This document shows, in pieces, positions 46,085 to 58,900 of a DNA stretch of 64,000 nt (position 1 is the stretch's first letter; each line of letters starts with the position of its first letter). Origin of the DNA: Membranipora membranacea (Eukaryota > Bryozoa > Gymnolaemata > Cheilostomatida > Membraniporidae); assembly GCA_914767715.1 (NCBI GenBank), contig OU612070.1:3365501-3429500 (forward strand), in the 5' to 3' direction. A program made the position numbers and the translations under genes. The notes below the pieces were generated by a model. It made no database searches, was not told where the DNA came from, and saw only the letters and a program-made list of their open reading frames with translations.

Positions 46085-49000
46085 AGGAAGATCTAAAGCA
46101 CAGAACAAGCCATCAGGTACCCAATATTGTGCTGAGAAATGCTCATGTGAGACGGACAAAGCCCCTGCTGTTTTCCTGTGTAGTGAATGTGGGACTTACC
46201 AGTGTGAGGCCTGTGAAGAAGACTTGCACAGAGAAGGAGAGTATTTTTTTCATGAGAGGGCTCCTCTAGATTTGATGACTCAACACCAATCTGCTGATTC
46301 AAAACTGCCACAAAAGTCAAGACCTGCAAAATCAGCTGTTTCTCAATGCAATCCCTCTAAGCTAGCAAAGAGTACATGTGATTCTGTGAACACAACTGTA
46401 TCATATCAAGGATCTAGCACAACAGATAGACATCCTACTAAACATCAAAATAAAGGAGATGTTGCTGCAGAGGTAGATAATCACCCAAAGCCCTTGACAA
46501 GTGTGCTTGATAACATCTCACTGCCAGAACTTGAAGTACCAGAATTTGATGAGACAGATATTAGTAGTGGAGAGTTTCATTCTCTAGGTCTAGACTCTAT
46601 ATTGAGTAGCAATTTAAATAGTTTTGATATGAAAGGTCCTAAGAAGTCAAAGAGTAAGAAACCAGGTCATCAGTCTTTGAAGGAATCTTCAGCCTCGGAG
46701 CCAATAATAAGCCTCGATGTTGATCCCCATAGCGATTACTTCAGTGCTCAGGCTCCCAGTAAAGTTGACTTAGCAGATACAGAATACCCTGATTCACAAG
46801 GCAGAGCCCTAAATGGTCCTCCTAGCCTTCAGTCAGATGGAGCAGGAGATGAGGATATAATATCGGATTTGATGCAGTCCATGACTGAAACCCAGCTAAA
46901 TGCTCAACTTGGAAATGGTCTTGGTAACGGTGTACAGTGTGCTGTATCACCTGCTCATGAACCAAGAGAGTCACATAAGCCTCATCACTCGAATAAGACT
47001 GCACACAGAAGTGGTAGTCTATCAACTGCTCAAAGCTTCCTGCTTATAGATGAAACTGAGTCAATTCAGGTAATTCAATTTCTTTATATATGCATCCAAA
47101 GAATAATGAGTAGAAATTTGTGCAGTTCTTTGCGCTATATATTCTATATGTGGTAATAGAATGCATAGGCCTACAGCTTGCCATTTTGCAATTGGTGTGT
47201 GAATGCATTGGTCATTGGCTTTCAAATATCATGTTCCAGGTGAAGGATAAGGCTGAATTAGTACAGAGACTCGGTTGTGCTGCTGATGCAAAAGTGAAGG
47301 TAGTGTCTATCTTTGGTAACACCGGAGACGGAAAGTCCTATACACTAAATCAAACCTTCTTCAAAGGAGATGAGGTACGTCCATCATGATCTCACAATTT
47401 TTGTTTTCGCTTTCAATGACAACAGTTTCCCTGTTCAGTATTGATGCTTGTTTCTTAGAGAACCCCTACTGACTGATGATTGGGCGTGGTATTTGTATCC
47501 TACCATATTCTGCAACTGATACTGATAGTAAAGAGGTAACACTCTAGGACAGAAACATCATTCACATTAACAGCATAACCCATCATAGAACATTGGTTTT
47601 CTTTAATTTTTATCCAGTTCTGAACTAGCTGATTGTATGCATTTAATCATTCAGATTTGTTCAGTTGTGTGATGTTTAGTAACAAAACTACCCGAGTAAC
47701 TGTGGTTTCGGTGGATATCTTAAAATGACTCAATACTATTTACAAAGTGTCATTATGTGTCGTGTCGTGCAGGTGTTTGCTACATCAGCTGATCAGGAGA
47801 CTTGTACTGTTGGAGTATGGGCAGCTTATGATCCTGATAAGCAGGTTGTATGTGTGGACACTGAGGGACTGCTAGGTGTCACATCTAATCAGAATAAGAG
47901 GACACGACTTCTGCTCAAAGTGCTGGCCGTCTCTGATGTCATAATATACAGAAGCTGTGCCGATCGCCTTCACACAGATCTATTCCAGGTGAGATAACTC
48001 AATGTTTGCTTTTTCTTCAATCAGCTGAGATATTATATCAGTTGGTTGGTGAAACTTGTTTAGTCACACAAGGATATAATGATCATGAAGATACTTCTAT
48101 TCGTATTGTGCGCACTCATGTGTTGGTAGCTGTCATATAGTGTTTTGCCTCTAGGATTGAAGGCCCTTTCATCATAGGAAGTTATAGAGTTGTTTATAGT
48201 GTAAATCGTTCTAAAAGATACTCCAAATTTACTATGTCTATGCAGTTCAAATGTAGTTAATGTCTCATAATGTTATGTGATAACAGCCGTGTGTGATCGA
48301 TCATTCACCTCTTCCAGAAATGTGAATAATGTCATTGGACCCATAGTGTACATCTCAAAATGACTGTACAGTGCAAGTTTTGTGTTTGTTGCTTCAACTT
48401 CACTTCCAATATCGTTAATCCAATTGCACCTTCATGAGTGAAGCACCACAACAAGTCTAGTGAGCTTGAAATTGAACCCTGGCAGTTTGCCAATATCATG
48501 GTGCAATGATTCTGAAATCTAGGTATCCGTGTTTATATGACAGTTATTATGAGTGTTGCTCCACTTCTGACCACTTGTTGATCATCCCTCATGAGCTTTA
48601 AACAAATCAATAACATACAGTGAGTCTCATTCTGTCATCAGATAAAAGACAAATTTAATCAAGGTGGAAGTTTGATATTTCAGTTCCTCGGAGATGCTTC
48701 CCAGGCGTACAGTAAACACTTTAAGATAGAGTTAGAAGGAGTGATGAGAGGATCAGGACATAGATTCCAGGATCTCGGTCCCAGTGTAGTCGTGTTTCAT
48801 GAGACAAGCAGGACAAACACGCTGGACAATTCGGGTAATACTTCTATATCCTCCAACATACTAGAACCAATGACTAGACCTGATTTAAAATCAGGACATT
48901 TTGTTTTATCTAAAGCTGACATGTGAAAACATTGTTCTTTCATTGTAACACTGCTGTGCTGTTCATGTGGTATATTCTCCTTATATCAGTGACCTTCTGT

Positions 49001-52000
49001 AATTCTCAGGTAGTGGCCGGCGTGCTGATGAGATTTTACGTGAGAGGTTTGCTAAGCTAGAGTATGATATCAGTTCCTTCTCAGCAGTACATTATGTAGG
49101 AGTGAAAACAAGCAGACTACCCACTGATTTCACTCCGCTAAGTGACAAACTGCGACAGTCTATAGAGGATTGTAGTGTGAGGTCACCGCGCTCTCCAGGA
49201 GTCGTCCTTACAATGTTACAGGTAAGCTGCTCTGAACAGACAAGCGAGGCGTAACACCGAGTCAGTTATTCTTATAACCGTATTCATGTACATCGCAACA
49301 AAGAAAACTGATCGGTAACAGTATATGATAACCCTGTTTAGGCTGGCCAAATAGTCTCTCCGCAAATTATATGTGTTTGAAAATTCATGTAACTGCAGAG
49401 TCCACAGTGTCATTTTTGGCACTCTTACTTCTAATGCTCATATCCTGATATTAGCAGCGCATCCAGTGCAAAGTCGTATGGTACTTTGGATATTCGTATA
49501 TTCAGCGAATTTCCGTACCAGCATAATACACTACTGATCTCTGATAACACTTTGACTTACAAAAACAACAGACAATTTTCATTAGGAATAACTGTGCACG
49601 TATAGTAGAACATTGCCCTAAAATTTACTTTGGATGATGTTGAACCATTACATATGAGGAAGTGTTTAGAAATCTGCTCACACAACTCTAGTTCCTTGAG
49701 GTGGTCACATGCCTTATATGACAGCTCAAAGCATGGTTTGATAGTGTCCATCATGCTTCAAGTATTTATTTTTTGTTGCAGAAGTTCCCCTGTAATTAGT
49801 CATTGGCAAATCAGTTGCTTAGCTTAGGCACCTTTGTTGCATTGTGGCAATCCCACAACTTATTAAACGACCTTCTCATCTTCAAACTCTTTAGATAGGC
49901 AGTGAAGATATTACTATATTCACGAGTTATCCTCTCTCTATTTTGTAGGTCCTGAACTCTAAGTTTAAGGGTGACATATACAGCCATTCCCCAAACAGCT
50001 TCCCCGAGGAGTTCTTCACATGTGCTTCTAAGTGCCTGGCTTGTCACAATAGATGTAAGCTGTCCATGAACCACAAGAAAGATCATCATCATGGGTCTGA
50101 ATGTAGATATGTACATGTCTATGATAACAAAGTCTATGTGTGTAAGGTAAGATGCTATAATTGTATATGAACTAACTATCTTTTTAACATCTGCAGCATG
50201 ACCCTGAGTTTCAACTGTCCTTATCTGTAGTATCCATGGTAACTAATCAAGCAGGTGTGTGGCCCAGAAAAAAGGGACGTTATACCATTCTCCCTGGTTA
50301 TACTGTGGGTCAATGCCTAAATGGGACTTACATGCTTATTTAAATACATGCACCATGTTTCCATGCCAACCATGCAACTAATAAAAAGCATAATAGTTGA
50401 TAACAGCCCGTCATACTGATATACTGCTCAAGTAATCTTGGTTAATGGGGAGAAAAATTACTAGCTGAAAACGTCACAGCGGTAGAAGACTGTTTTTCGA
50501 AGCACCTTTCATACAAATTGATCCGTTGCTCCAACCTTGACAATAAAAATCTAGACTCATATATTCCTCATATTCTCTTGTACACAGGATTGGATTTTAG
50601 CATCAGCAGTGTACCATGAAGTTCAGCCTCTCAATTGCAATTATCTGTGTTACTTGTAGGCATGTTACCAGAAAGGCAGGAAGAATGTAGTCGTACCTAA
50701 GACGTGTGCCTCCGATGATAACAGCTTTATGGGCGTGGCTAAGTACGCCTGGTCTGGTTATGTGCTGGAGTGCAGAGATTGTGGTATTATATACCAGTCT
50801 AGGAAACACTGGTATGGAAACAGGGACCCTACAGAGATCGAGGTTTGTAACCATGTTTGAGTTAAATCAAGTATGATATGCTGCAGTTTTGAAAACTTAT
50901 ATTCATTTCCGGAGTTTGAAGTTGTCTATGCATTCATTTATAATACTAAAAAATGATAACCCCTAACCTGAATATCTGTTTTTCTCCTTTCATGATGCTT
51001 TCAGGAGATCATCACATACATTCCTCATCTACTCTTTTATCTGTTATATAGGTACAGATAGAGATCAGACACATATGGCCGGGACAGGCAGCTATGCTCA
51101 CAGGTACTCATAATGCTGCTCGTAAGCTGTTAGATGGTGTAAAGGTTGTCGCCGATACTGTCGGTACCTACAGCAGCAAACCTGCCAAAATTCTCTCTGA
51201 TTGGGTAGCTGATCAGGTAGCTCCCCCATACTGGAAACCCAACGTAGAAGTAAAGGTAAGTGTTTCAACCAAATCTCCCCTCACGAGTAACTAATTGTAA
51301 TGACATTATCTGCTGCCGTAAAATGGGTCAGCAATATTTACAGTTGGTTTGAGCTCCTAATAAGATTGTTTAATGATAATGATGAATTTTCCCATAATGC
51401 AATTATATGGAAGCCCCATGAAGATCAGGTCATGTCAAGATTGTATCCAAAATCTTGATCGAATCTCTCTGGGGATTAGGGCAAGTGTTGCTGCCTATAG
51501 GGAATCTTGTTCACAGTTGGACTACACCTAAAATTTCAGTTACACATATAGTGGCAGTTACTATGCCTATAGCTCAAGTCTGCATGAATCACTGTAATAG
51601 TTGTTCATTTTTGAAAAAAAAGTTATTATTTTATACCGCTCACCATGCTTCCTTAGATACAACTTTGTGAGATGATACCACGCCATCTATTTATTGTGTG
51701 TTTTCACTGCTACCACAAAAATTCAGTATCTTGTCTTCCTCGAGACACAATGATTCAAGGCTTTAGTGTTCACATAACCACCTGTTTTAATTGTTAGTAG
51801 TCACATATAGACCTGTTTTGTTTGTTAGGAGTTTCACAGCTGTCACTTATTCATTTTTTCATTTGTTAGGAGTGTCACAGTTGTCACCGATACTTCAATG
51901 ATCAGGAGAAGAAGCATCACTGTAGAGCTTGCGGAGAGGGATTCTGTGATGAGTGTACACAGTACACCAAACCCGTACCGGAGAGGGGCTGGGGACCGAG

Positions 52001-53382
52001 TCCCGTAAGAGTGTGTGAACCCTGCTATAATCAGACTGGACGTACAGCCTCTAATGGTAAGCGTTATTGCCTTTTCTTTACAGTCTCCTTTGTGTAGCAG
52101 TGCATGGCTGCAATTTGTAATGGTCCCTCGGAAGACCCACTTCAATATAATTTGGAGTTGTCCTCTATTTAAATTTTTAAGGCAGCGATCGACTAATGAT
52201 CAGCCATGGGTATTTTTAAGTTCCTTGTCACCTAGTTCTATTTGGTTTGTATGTCTTCACTGATGGTGATATATATATATATACTCTATTTGCTACCTGC
52301 ATAGATTGATAAGATTGGTTGATTAGCCTTTTCTACGTACACGGGTCTAGTTTTAGGGTAACTCGAAGCAACATTATTAGCTGTGTTTGTGGCGTTATGT
52401 ATTTCCCTCTCCACAGCCATAAAAAAATACACAAAATAAGGCCTGAACTCAAAACCTTGAAATGAAACCTCATGTCTTACAAACAGAAAACTTTTCAAGC
52501 TGTTATCCAAATAGCCAAATAAAGTAGTGTATATATCTCACACAGGATTGGTCGGTGGTAATGATGGAAACTCGCTGATCCCTCGTCAGGTTGTGGAGAA
52601 CGTTCAGTCTGTACTCGGAGCTGTCGCATCTGTTGCTATTGATTATCCTATGGGTAAGTGTGCAGCTTTATTGGCTTATGGTAACTCAATGCTTGCCGAA
52701 TTAAAGCTTCAAGTCAAAAACACAAGATTATGAAAAGTATTGGGGAAATGGAGACATAGAATCACAATCACAATGAAATGTCTTTAATTGTTTACAAATT
52801 ATATTATATAAACACATAAATAGTGTTTATTTTTGGAACAACAAAGTAAAATAGGTTAAAAGTGAAGAATGATCAAATTGATTGGATAAAATTTGGGATA
52901 TAAGTAAGTACTACTATTAAAATTAAAGTAAGTACTACTTGGATAAAACGGAGTTAACCTGAGAAGGCCTATTTAGATAAAGCTACAAATAAAGATAGTC
53001 AAATATGACAGTCAACGTCCTTGTTTTTGAGGCTCACATTACTAAGATTTTACAGTAATACTTTTTCATGATATGAGATAGTATTTTATCGTTATTGCTA
53101 GTTTAATTCAATATTCTCATTTAATGGCTCTTCTTGTTTGTTGCCACAGAGGTAATCAAAGATTCAGCCAGGCCTGCTTACTGGATACCGGATCACCTGA
53201 TCAAAGCTTGCCACCTATGCAATGAGGAGTTTGGACCTAAGCTGACTATCCATCACTGCAGGGCGTGTGGTAATGGTGTGTGTCATCCATGTTCTGCCAA
53301 GAAGAGACAGGTGCCGTCACGAGGCTGGGATCGCATAGTCAGAGTATGTAACACCTGTTATGATAAAGAAGGGGCCTTATAA
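46077..53382 (+). CDS. ZFYVE1: ZFYVE1/DFCP1 orthologue: P-loop NTPase-like protein with two FYVE fingers
   Basis: Eleven exons: 46077-47069, 47240-47374, 47773-47988, 48684-48834, 49010-49221, 49949-50146, 50660-50842, 51052-51255, 51870-52056, 52546-52653 and 53150-53382. All junctions are GT-AG with matching phase, giving about 939 residues (human protein: 777). The N-terminus has a Cys-rich finger (CAEKCSCETDKAPAVFLCSEC), then a long low-complexity insert. The GTPase-like domain has the P-loop GNTGDGKS (about residues 357-364) and VDTEG (about 405-408). A zinc-binding block (CASKCLACHNRCKLSMNHKK) follows, then two FYVE fingers with HHCRACG cores near residues 780 and 897. FYVE fingers bind PI3P; the family's ATP/GTP hydrolysis acts at ER, Golgi and omegasome membranes and lipid droplets. 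Start chosen because MSKGRSK aligns with the family's N-terminus. An AATAAA at 54282 may be a distal poly-A signal. Confidence 0.93.
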
Positions 53383-55916
53383 CAGTAGTTGTATTAGCAT
53401 TGACTATATTCTGTAAAATTTTGATCTTGAAACAAGCGCACTTCACAAATGTGAGTTTCGAAGAAAAAAACTGCTCTCTACGCGATGTATGGATGTGTGG
53501 GTGCTCAAACGGAGGTGATTGGCCTAATTGAAGCCGAACTGCATAAGAAAAAAATTCTCTGTAATGTACTTATGAAGGATATACCCTCTTCTTTAAAATT
53601 TTTATTTTAACTTATCAAACTTTCCCTCCTGCAGGATGTGGTTATTTTTTCAACTTGAACTTGGTGTGAATTCCAATTGACAATCTGACCCCCACCGAAT
53701 GCTTCAAGGGTCCATAATGTAGAGGATTTCTTGATAAATACTATTTTTGGTGGCTTGATGTTTATGACTTATAACTTGTTGTCACGTAGACAAGATTGTC
53801 GGGACTCTCTCAGTTTTCAGTGGCATGGCAGAATGGATTTCTTTCTTTTGATACGACATTGAACACAAAAGCAAAAAAATTAAAAACTCAAAACTTAAAA
53901 CACTATGCCTCATTCTAAGATAGGCGGGCTGACACATATAAATCCCTTCATGGTATTATGGACACACATTAGTGGCCCGGTTGTGTATTGCACAATCTTT
54001 TATCTTTATTCAGAGTAACTTTTATACAACCATGATGGCTTCAGTTGGTTTTATATACCTACAAGCCACTTTTCACGTCTGTGTTTTCAACATTGGTCCG
54101 TTAGCTGTAGATGTTTTGTGGCACTCAATTTATCTTGGTTATACTCATTATTTGAAGATTTATATTTTTATTATTTATTTTATTACACTATACATAACAT
54201 ATATCAAAAGTTTTTAAAATTTGTCAGAATTATGATTTAACTTGTTGATTGTTGAACTTCTATAAAAATCGCAAATTGTTGAATAAATAAGCAGTAAGAC
54301 CTGCAATGCTGTCTTGTACTTTTGATTGAAAAGAAAAAGAATATACAAATTTCCTATCCGCCTCTCCCAATCACCTTCATTTACTAGAAATATTAGACTT
54401 GTCCTATCAATAAGTAATAGTGTTCATCTATTATAGACCAACCAACTGCAGTGTTCTATGATCTATCTATATCATTAAGGATATTGGTTAAAACAAGAGC
54501 CAATTTAACGTGTATATGTGTAAACAAAGATAACTAAGCGGACATGCAAAATTAAATTAAAGATATATCTAAAAAGTTGATTGAAACTTGTTGACTTCTG
54601 TGTACCCCATGACATATTTCCGCTTTGTTTTCTCACAACAGTTTTAAAAGTCTTCACGACCTCAGCTAGGATTACACAATGTAGTCTGTCGTCTTATGCT
54701 GCCTGGCATCAGGCAAGGCTGCGTGGTGGGTCCTCATGACGTGAATAGCAGCCGTAGAATACTCAAATAAATCTCTTAAAACTTTCTAACCTCAGCTTTC
54801 AGTTAATTATTTTTCTTATAACATGTACTTGAAGCTTACACTGACTAATTCCTGATTATATCATTGTACAGTTTCTATGCATTTACTTTAATAACATTTT
54901 AACAAATTTATCCATTTCGTATCAAAGGGGAAACTTCATGAATTTCAATAATATAAATAGATATTGTTTCATGAGCTGCTATTTGCTTGTATGATCACTT
55001 GATAGGATTTCAAGAGCTGTTATTGGGAACAAACAACTAAGCTCGATTGGCATTTTGACTATAATGACTCCACAGCATGAAAAATATAGGGACTACTGTC
55101 TAATGTCAATATCTATTTTGGTATGAGAGAATAAAGGATCCATAGAACGCTAACATCCTCTTCTGGTATCGACAGTAAGTGTATAAGGTAAGCGTACTAA
55201 CATCCTCTTCTGATACCGGTAAGTGTACAAACATCTACATCAACATTCAGTTATCAGCTGCCTCAATATCAGGTAAACTTGAATTGTGTTTTTATTCTTC
55301 TGACGTTTCCCTATTTTATTGTAGGCTAATTAACTTCTTCTCGGCGGATTAGATTGTACACAGCTTTGTGAACCTTGTGTGTCCAGTAATAACAAATTTA
55401 GTTGATGGTGAGAAGATTTTGGTGGAGCAACGCCTAACTATCGTTACTGTTCAGAATTCTGTGGGAGCAGAATTGGTTGTGTGTCCATATTTTAGTCATA
55501 TAGATAATTGTACGATCAAACACATCTTGTTGGATATGAAACACCACATAGCATACCAGTTGGTGAGATCATTTATATTTTTTGTTTAAAGAGAACTTTT
55601 TTATCTCTAGAAATCAGTGTTTGCACCAAACAAAACAAATTATTGCTCTCATATCTCAATTCATGATGTCTTTGTTTTGTACAATTTCATCATAAAGATA
55701 ATCTACGACGAAAGTAGTTGTATAAGAAAGTTAGCTTTTATTGAAACTTCGCATCAAGTTAGCAACCTAAAGGTTTATCTATATTGACTAACACCTATAT
55801 ATATACTGCCTGACAGCTTGCAGCTGGAGATTGAGCTCTTGGATAGATACCGATGTTCTCACAGCGCTTTATATTATAACTACAACTGCTGATTGAGGGT
55901 AACAACTAGATTCAAA
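53383..55916. other. Intergenic region between the two host genes
   Basis: It holds the 3' UTR of the FYVE gene and the promoter of the next gene. AATAAA (54282) and a diverged direct repeat (CTAACATCCTCTTCTG copies at about 55149 and 55197, each followed by GTAAGTGTA) are seen. No open frame with recognisable content and no TATA box near the next start. Confidence 0.4.
55149..55215. repeat. Short direct repeat upstream of the second host gene
   Basis: Two copies of CTAACATCCTCTTCTGGTA-type sequence with GTAAGTGTA, about 48 bp apart. The copies differ at a few positions. Function unknown. Confidence 0.6.
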
Positions 55917-58900
55917 ATGGAGAACAAGTATCCAACCGTACTCAGCCATGGCCGATTCATGAAGAGAAGACAGTTACCAATAACCTCGCGGGTAGCCGCC
56001 AATACTCAACGAAAAGTCGAGAAAATCAACAGGTAAAATATACATGAAAGTTTTGAACGCATTGAGAAATCCATTGATGGAATTAAAGTTCTATAATCAT
56101 GTGTGTGCTCAGCATTTATTTTTTTGTTATTTACTTCTACAAACCATGGGTGGGTCATGACCTTGGCCTTTTTATATTCATTCTGCCTCATTTCTTGTTT
56201 TTAGTTACATTAAATAAAACATGTTCTAGTAATCAGCTATAAGTTATAAGCTCAAATGTGAGCTCTGTAATGTAGTAATGATATGTGCTTCAAATCAAAT
56301 TAACAGGACAAGTGATGCCAATCTTAAAAGCGCGTATCAAATTGTCGCAATAGATCAGGATCTGACAAACTTGGATTTTAAAAAGGAGAGAGTCACAGTG
56401 AAAAAGAGAATGAATCAGTATCGTTCACAGATCGAGGAATATAAAAAACTGCAAAAGGTTTGTTTTTCTAAGTACTCTGCTATAAAGATTAACTTTGCAT
56501 GCATTTAGATTTTTAACATACAGAAATATTTTGTTAGCTTAGACAATGCACCTACTCGGAATGGAAACCTCTCTGAATGTTTGTCCCAATCTCAATGCGT
56601 CTATTCTGTTTTTTAGTGAAATTCTTAGCATCTTTTGACTACATATGTAACACTTTTTATGCACACACTTATTGCGATCCCACTGGTGGAAATTGGTGTT
56701 TCAGAACAGGGGAAGCCGTGAATATCAAGCTTCGAATGAGAACCAGAACACAATGTCAGTGCCACGGGAGAAACACGAGACGGTCACTCAGATTTATAAT
56801 GTTGATGCCATCAGATCAGTGAGGCGCAAGCGGAAGCCTATGCTAGATAACTCTATAGTCAGGGAATACAACGATCTACAAAAACTTCAGGTTCTAATCT
56901 CTCTCATGTGAAGATTTCCATATAGTTGTATGTAGCATAGTATAGTATTGTTAAGTTAAAGGTCACCTTTGGTCACCTTTCACCGCCGTTGTCCTGAGCG
57001 GGTGGCGGGTTTCTGCTTGATCCCAAGTTCTACCAAACTCCTCCATCGCACTCGATCTTCAGCATCTGATCCATCTAGATCAAGCCATCTAAGGTCTGAG
57101 TCGCACCATCTTTGTTTCGGTCTACCCCTAGGTTGCACCCCTTCGACTGTCATCCTCTGACACTCTCCGGATGTCGTCCTCACTTTCTCTCCGTCCAACA
57201 TGCCCATACCACTGCATTCTCTTTCTCCTCATCAGATCTTTAATTGGCATCACTCCGGCCTCTGCTGTTATTTCCTCATTTCTCTTGTGGTCCTCTAGAC
57301 TTATGCCCATACAATATCTCAACATTCGCATCTCGCAGGATGACATCTTATCCGCCAGAGATCCTGTGATTGGCCATGTCTCATTTCCATATAGCAGAGC
57401 TGGTCTGATAGCTGTTTTATACATCAGCACTTTCCGTTTAGTAGGCATTTTCTTGTCACAGAGCACACCAGTCAGTTCTCTCCACTTATTCCAAGCCTTG
57501 GATATTCTCAGCTCTATCTCCTAGCGGCAACCTCCATCTTGGTGGATTGTTGTGCCCAAGTACTTGAACTGAGAACATTTAGGCAGGCTTTCCGCTTCTT
57601 GACTCCCATACTTCTTCATCCTGATGTTCTCTTGGTCTCCAACTGCTGGCAAATGCTCTGGTTTCTTACGGCTTATCTTCAATCCAGCTGCCTCCATCTT
57701 CTCTCTCCAGATCTCTAACCTTCTCTCTAGTCTTTCTCAATCACTATCGCAAAGGGCCAGGTCATCAGCAAATAACATTGCCCATGGGCTGTCGTCATTT
57801 ATGTCTTCTGTTATAACATCCATTATTATGATGAAAAGCAGCGGGCTTAGTTCCGATCCTTGATGTAATCCAACTTCAATATGGATCTTGTCTGTCAGTC
57901 CGGAGTCCATCCTAACACTGGTGCTACAGTCTTCGTACATATCTTTGATGATGTCGATGTACTGCTTTGGAACCATTCGCTTTCGTAAGCAAAACCATAT
58001 CAGCTCACGTGGTATGGTATCATAGGCTTTTTCAAGGTCTGCAAACACCATATGAAGAGCTTTGTTGTACTCTCTGTGTTCCTCCCGAAGAATTCTGAGG
58101 CAGAACATGGGCTCCGTGGTTGATTTTCCCTTCTGGAATCCATACTGGTTTTCCTTGATTGCGACTAACTCTCTGATTCTCTGCTCAATTATCCTCTCCA
58201 GTAGCTTAAGGCAGTGGCTCAGCAGTTTAATCCCACAGTAATTTCCGCAGTCTAAAGGGTCTCCTTTCTGATTATATATAGGTGTTATTGTGCTCTCCCT
58301 CCAGTCTGGTGGTATCCTTTCAGAGATGATGTTGTTTAAACACGCTGTCATCCAGGTGTTTCCTATCTCTTTCAACAGCTTTATGATGTCTATTGGTAGT
58401 TGGTCTGGCCCCGTGGTTTTGTTGGGTTTCATCTTTCCTATCTGGATGTTAACTTCCTCTTCATTGATTTTGGGTACTGGCCCTTGTACTGGCAACTGCT
58501 GAGGCAGTTCTTCCCTGCTGTTCTCATTATTTAGTAGACCATTGAAATAATTTTTCCATCACTTCTTGATTTGCTCATCTTCACACAAAATCTTTCCATC
58601 TATGTCCTTGACAAAAGGTATCTGTCAATATCCTCAGATCTCCGATGTCTAGTTTTAGCTAGGCGGTGGATGATCTTTGGTCCATTCCTTTCTATTTCAT
58701 CGTATAAGTTTTCTGATGCTGCTTCTTTTGCTATGGCCACCATTTCCTTGCTTGTCTTGTTCAGGCTGGTGTACTGTTCTCCTGCTTCTTCTTGTTATCT
58801 TCACTTGCTCTTTTCCATGTTGTGACGCTACAGAATCTCCCTTGATGACTTTACAGTCCTTGATCTTGCTTATACTTTCTCTTCTTATCCCGATGTAGTC

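Noticed and set aside
49557-49827. Genes on either strand in the fifth intron of the ZFYVE1-like gene
   Set aside because: Short open stretches without motifs, within an intron between two well-supported exons.
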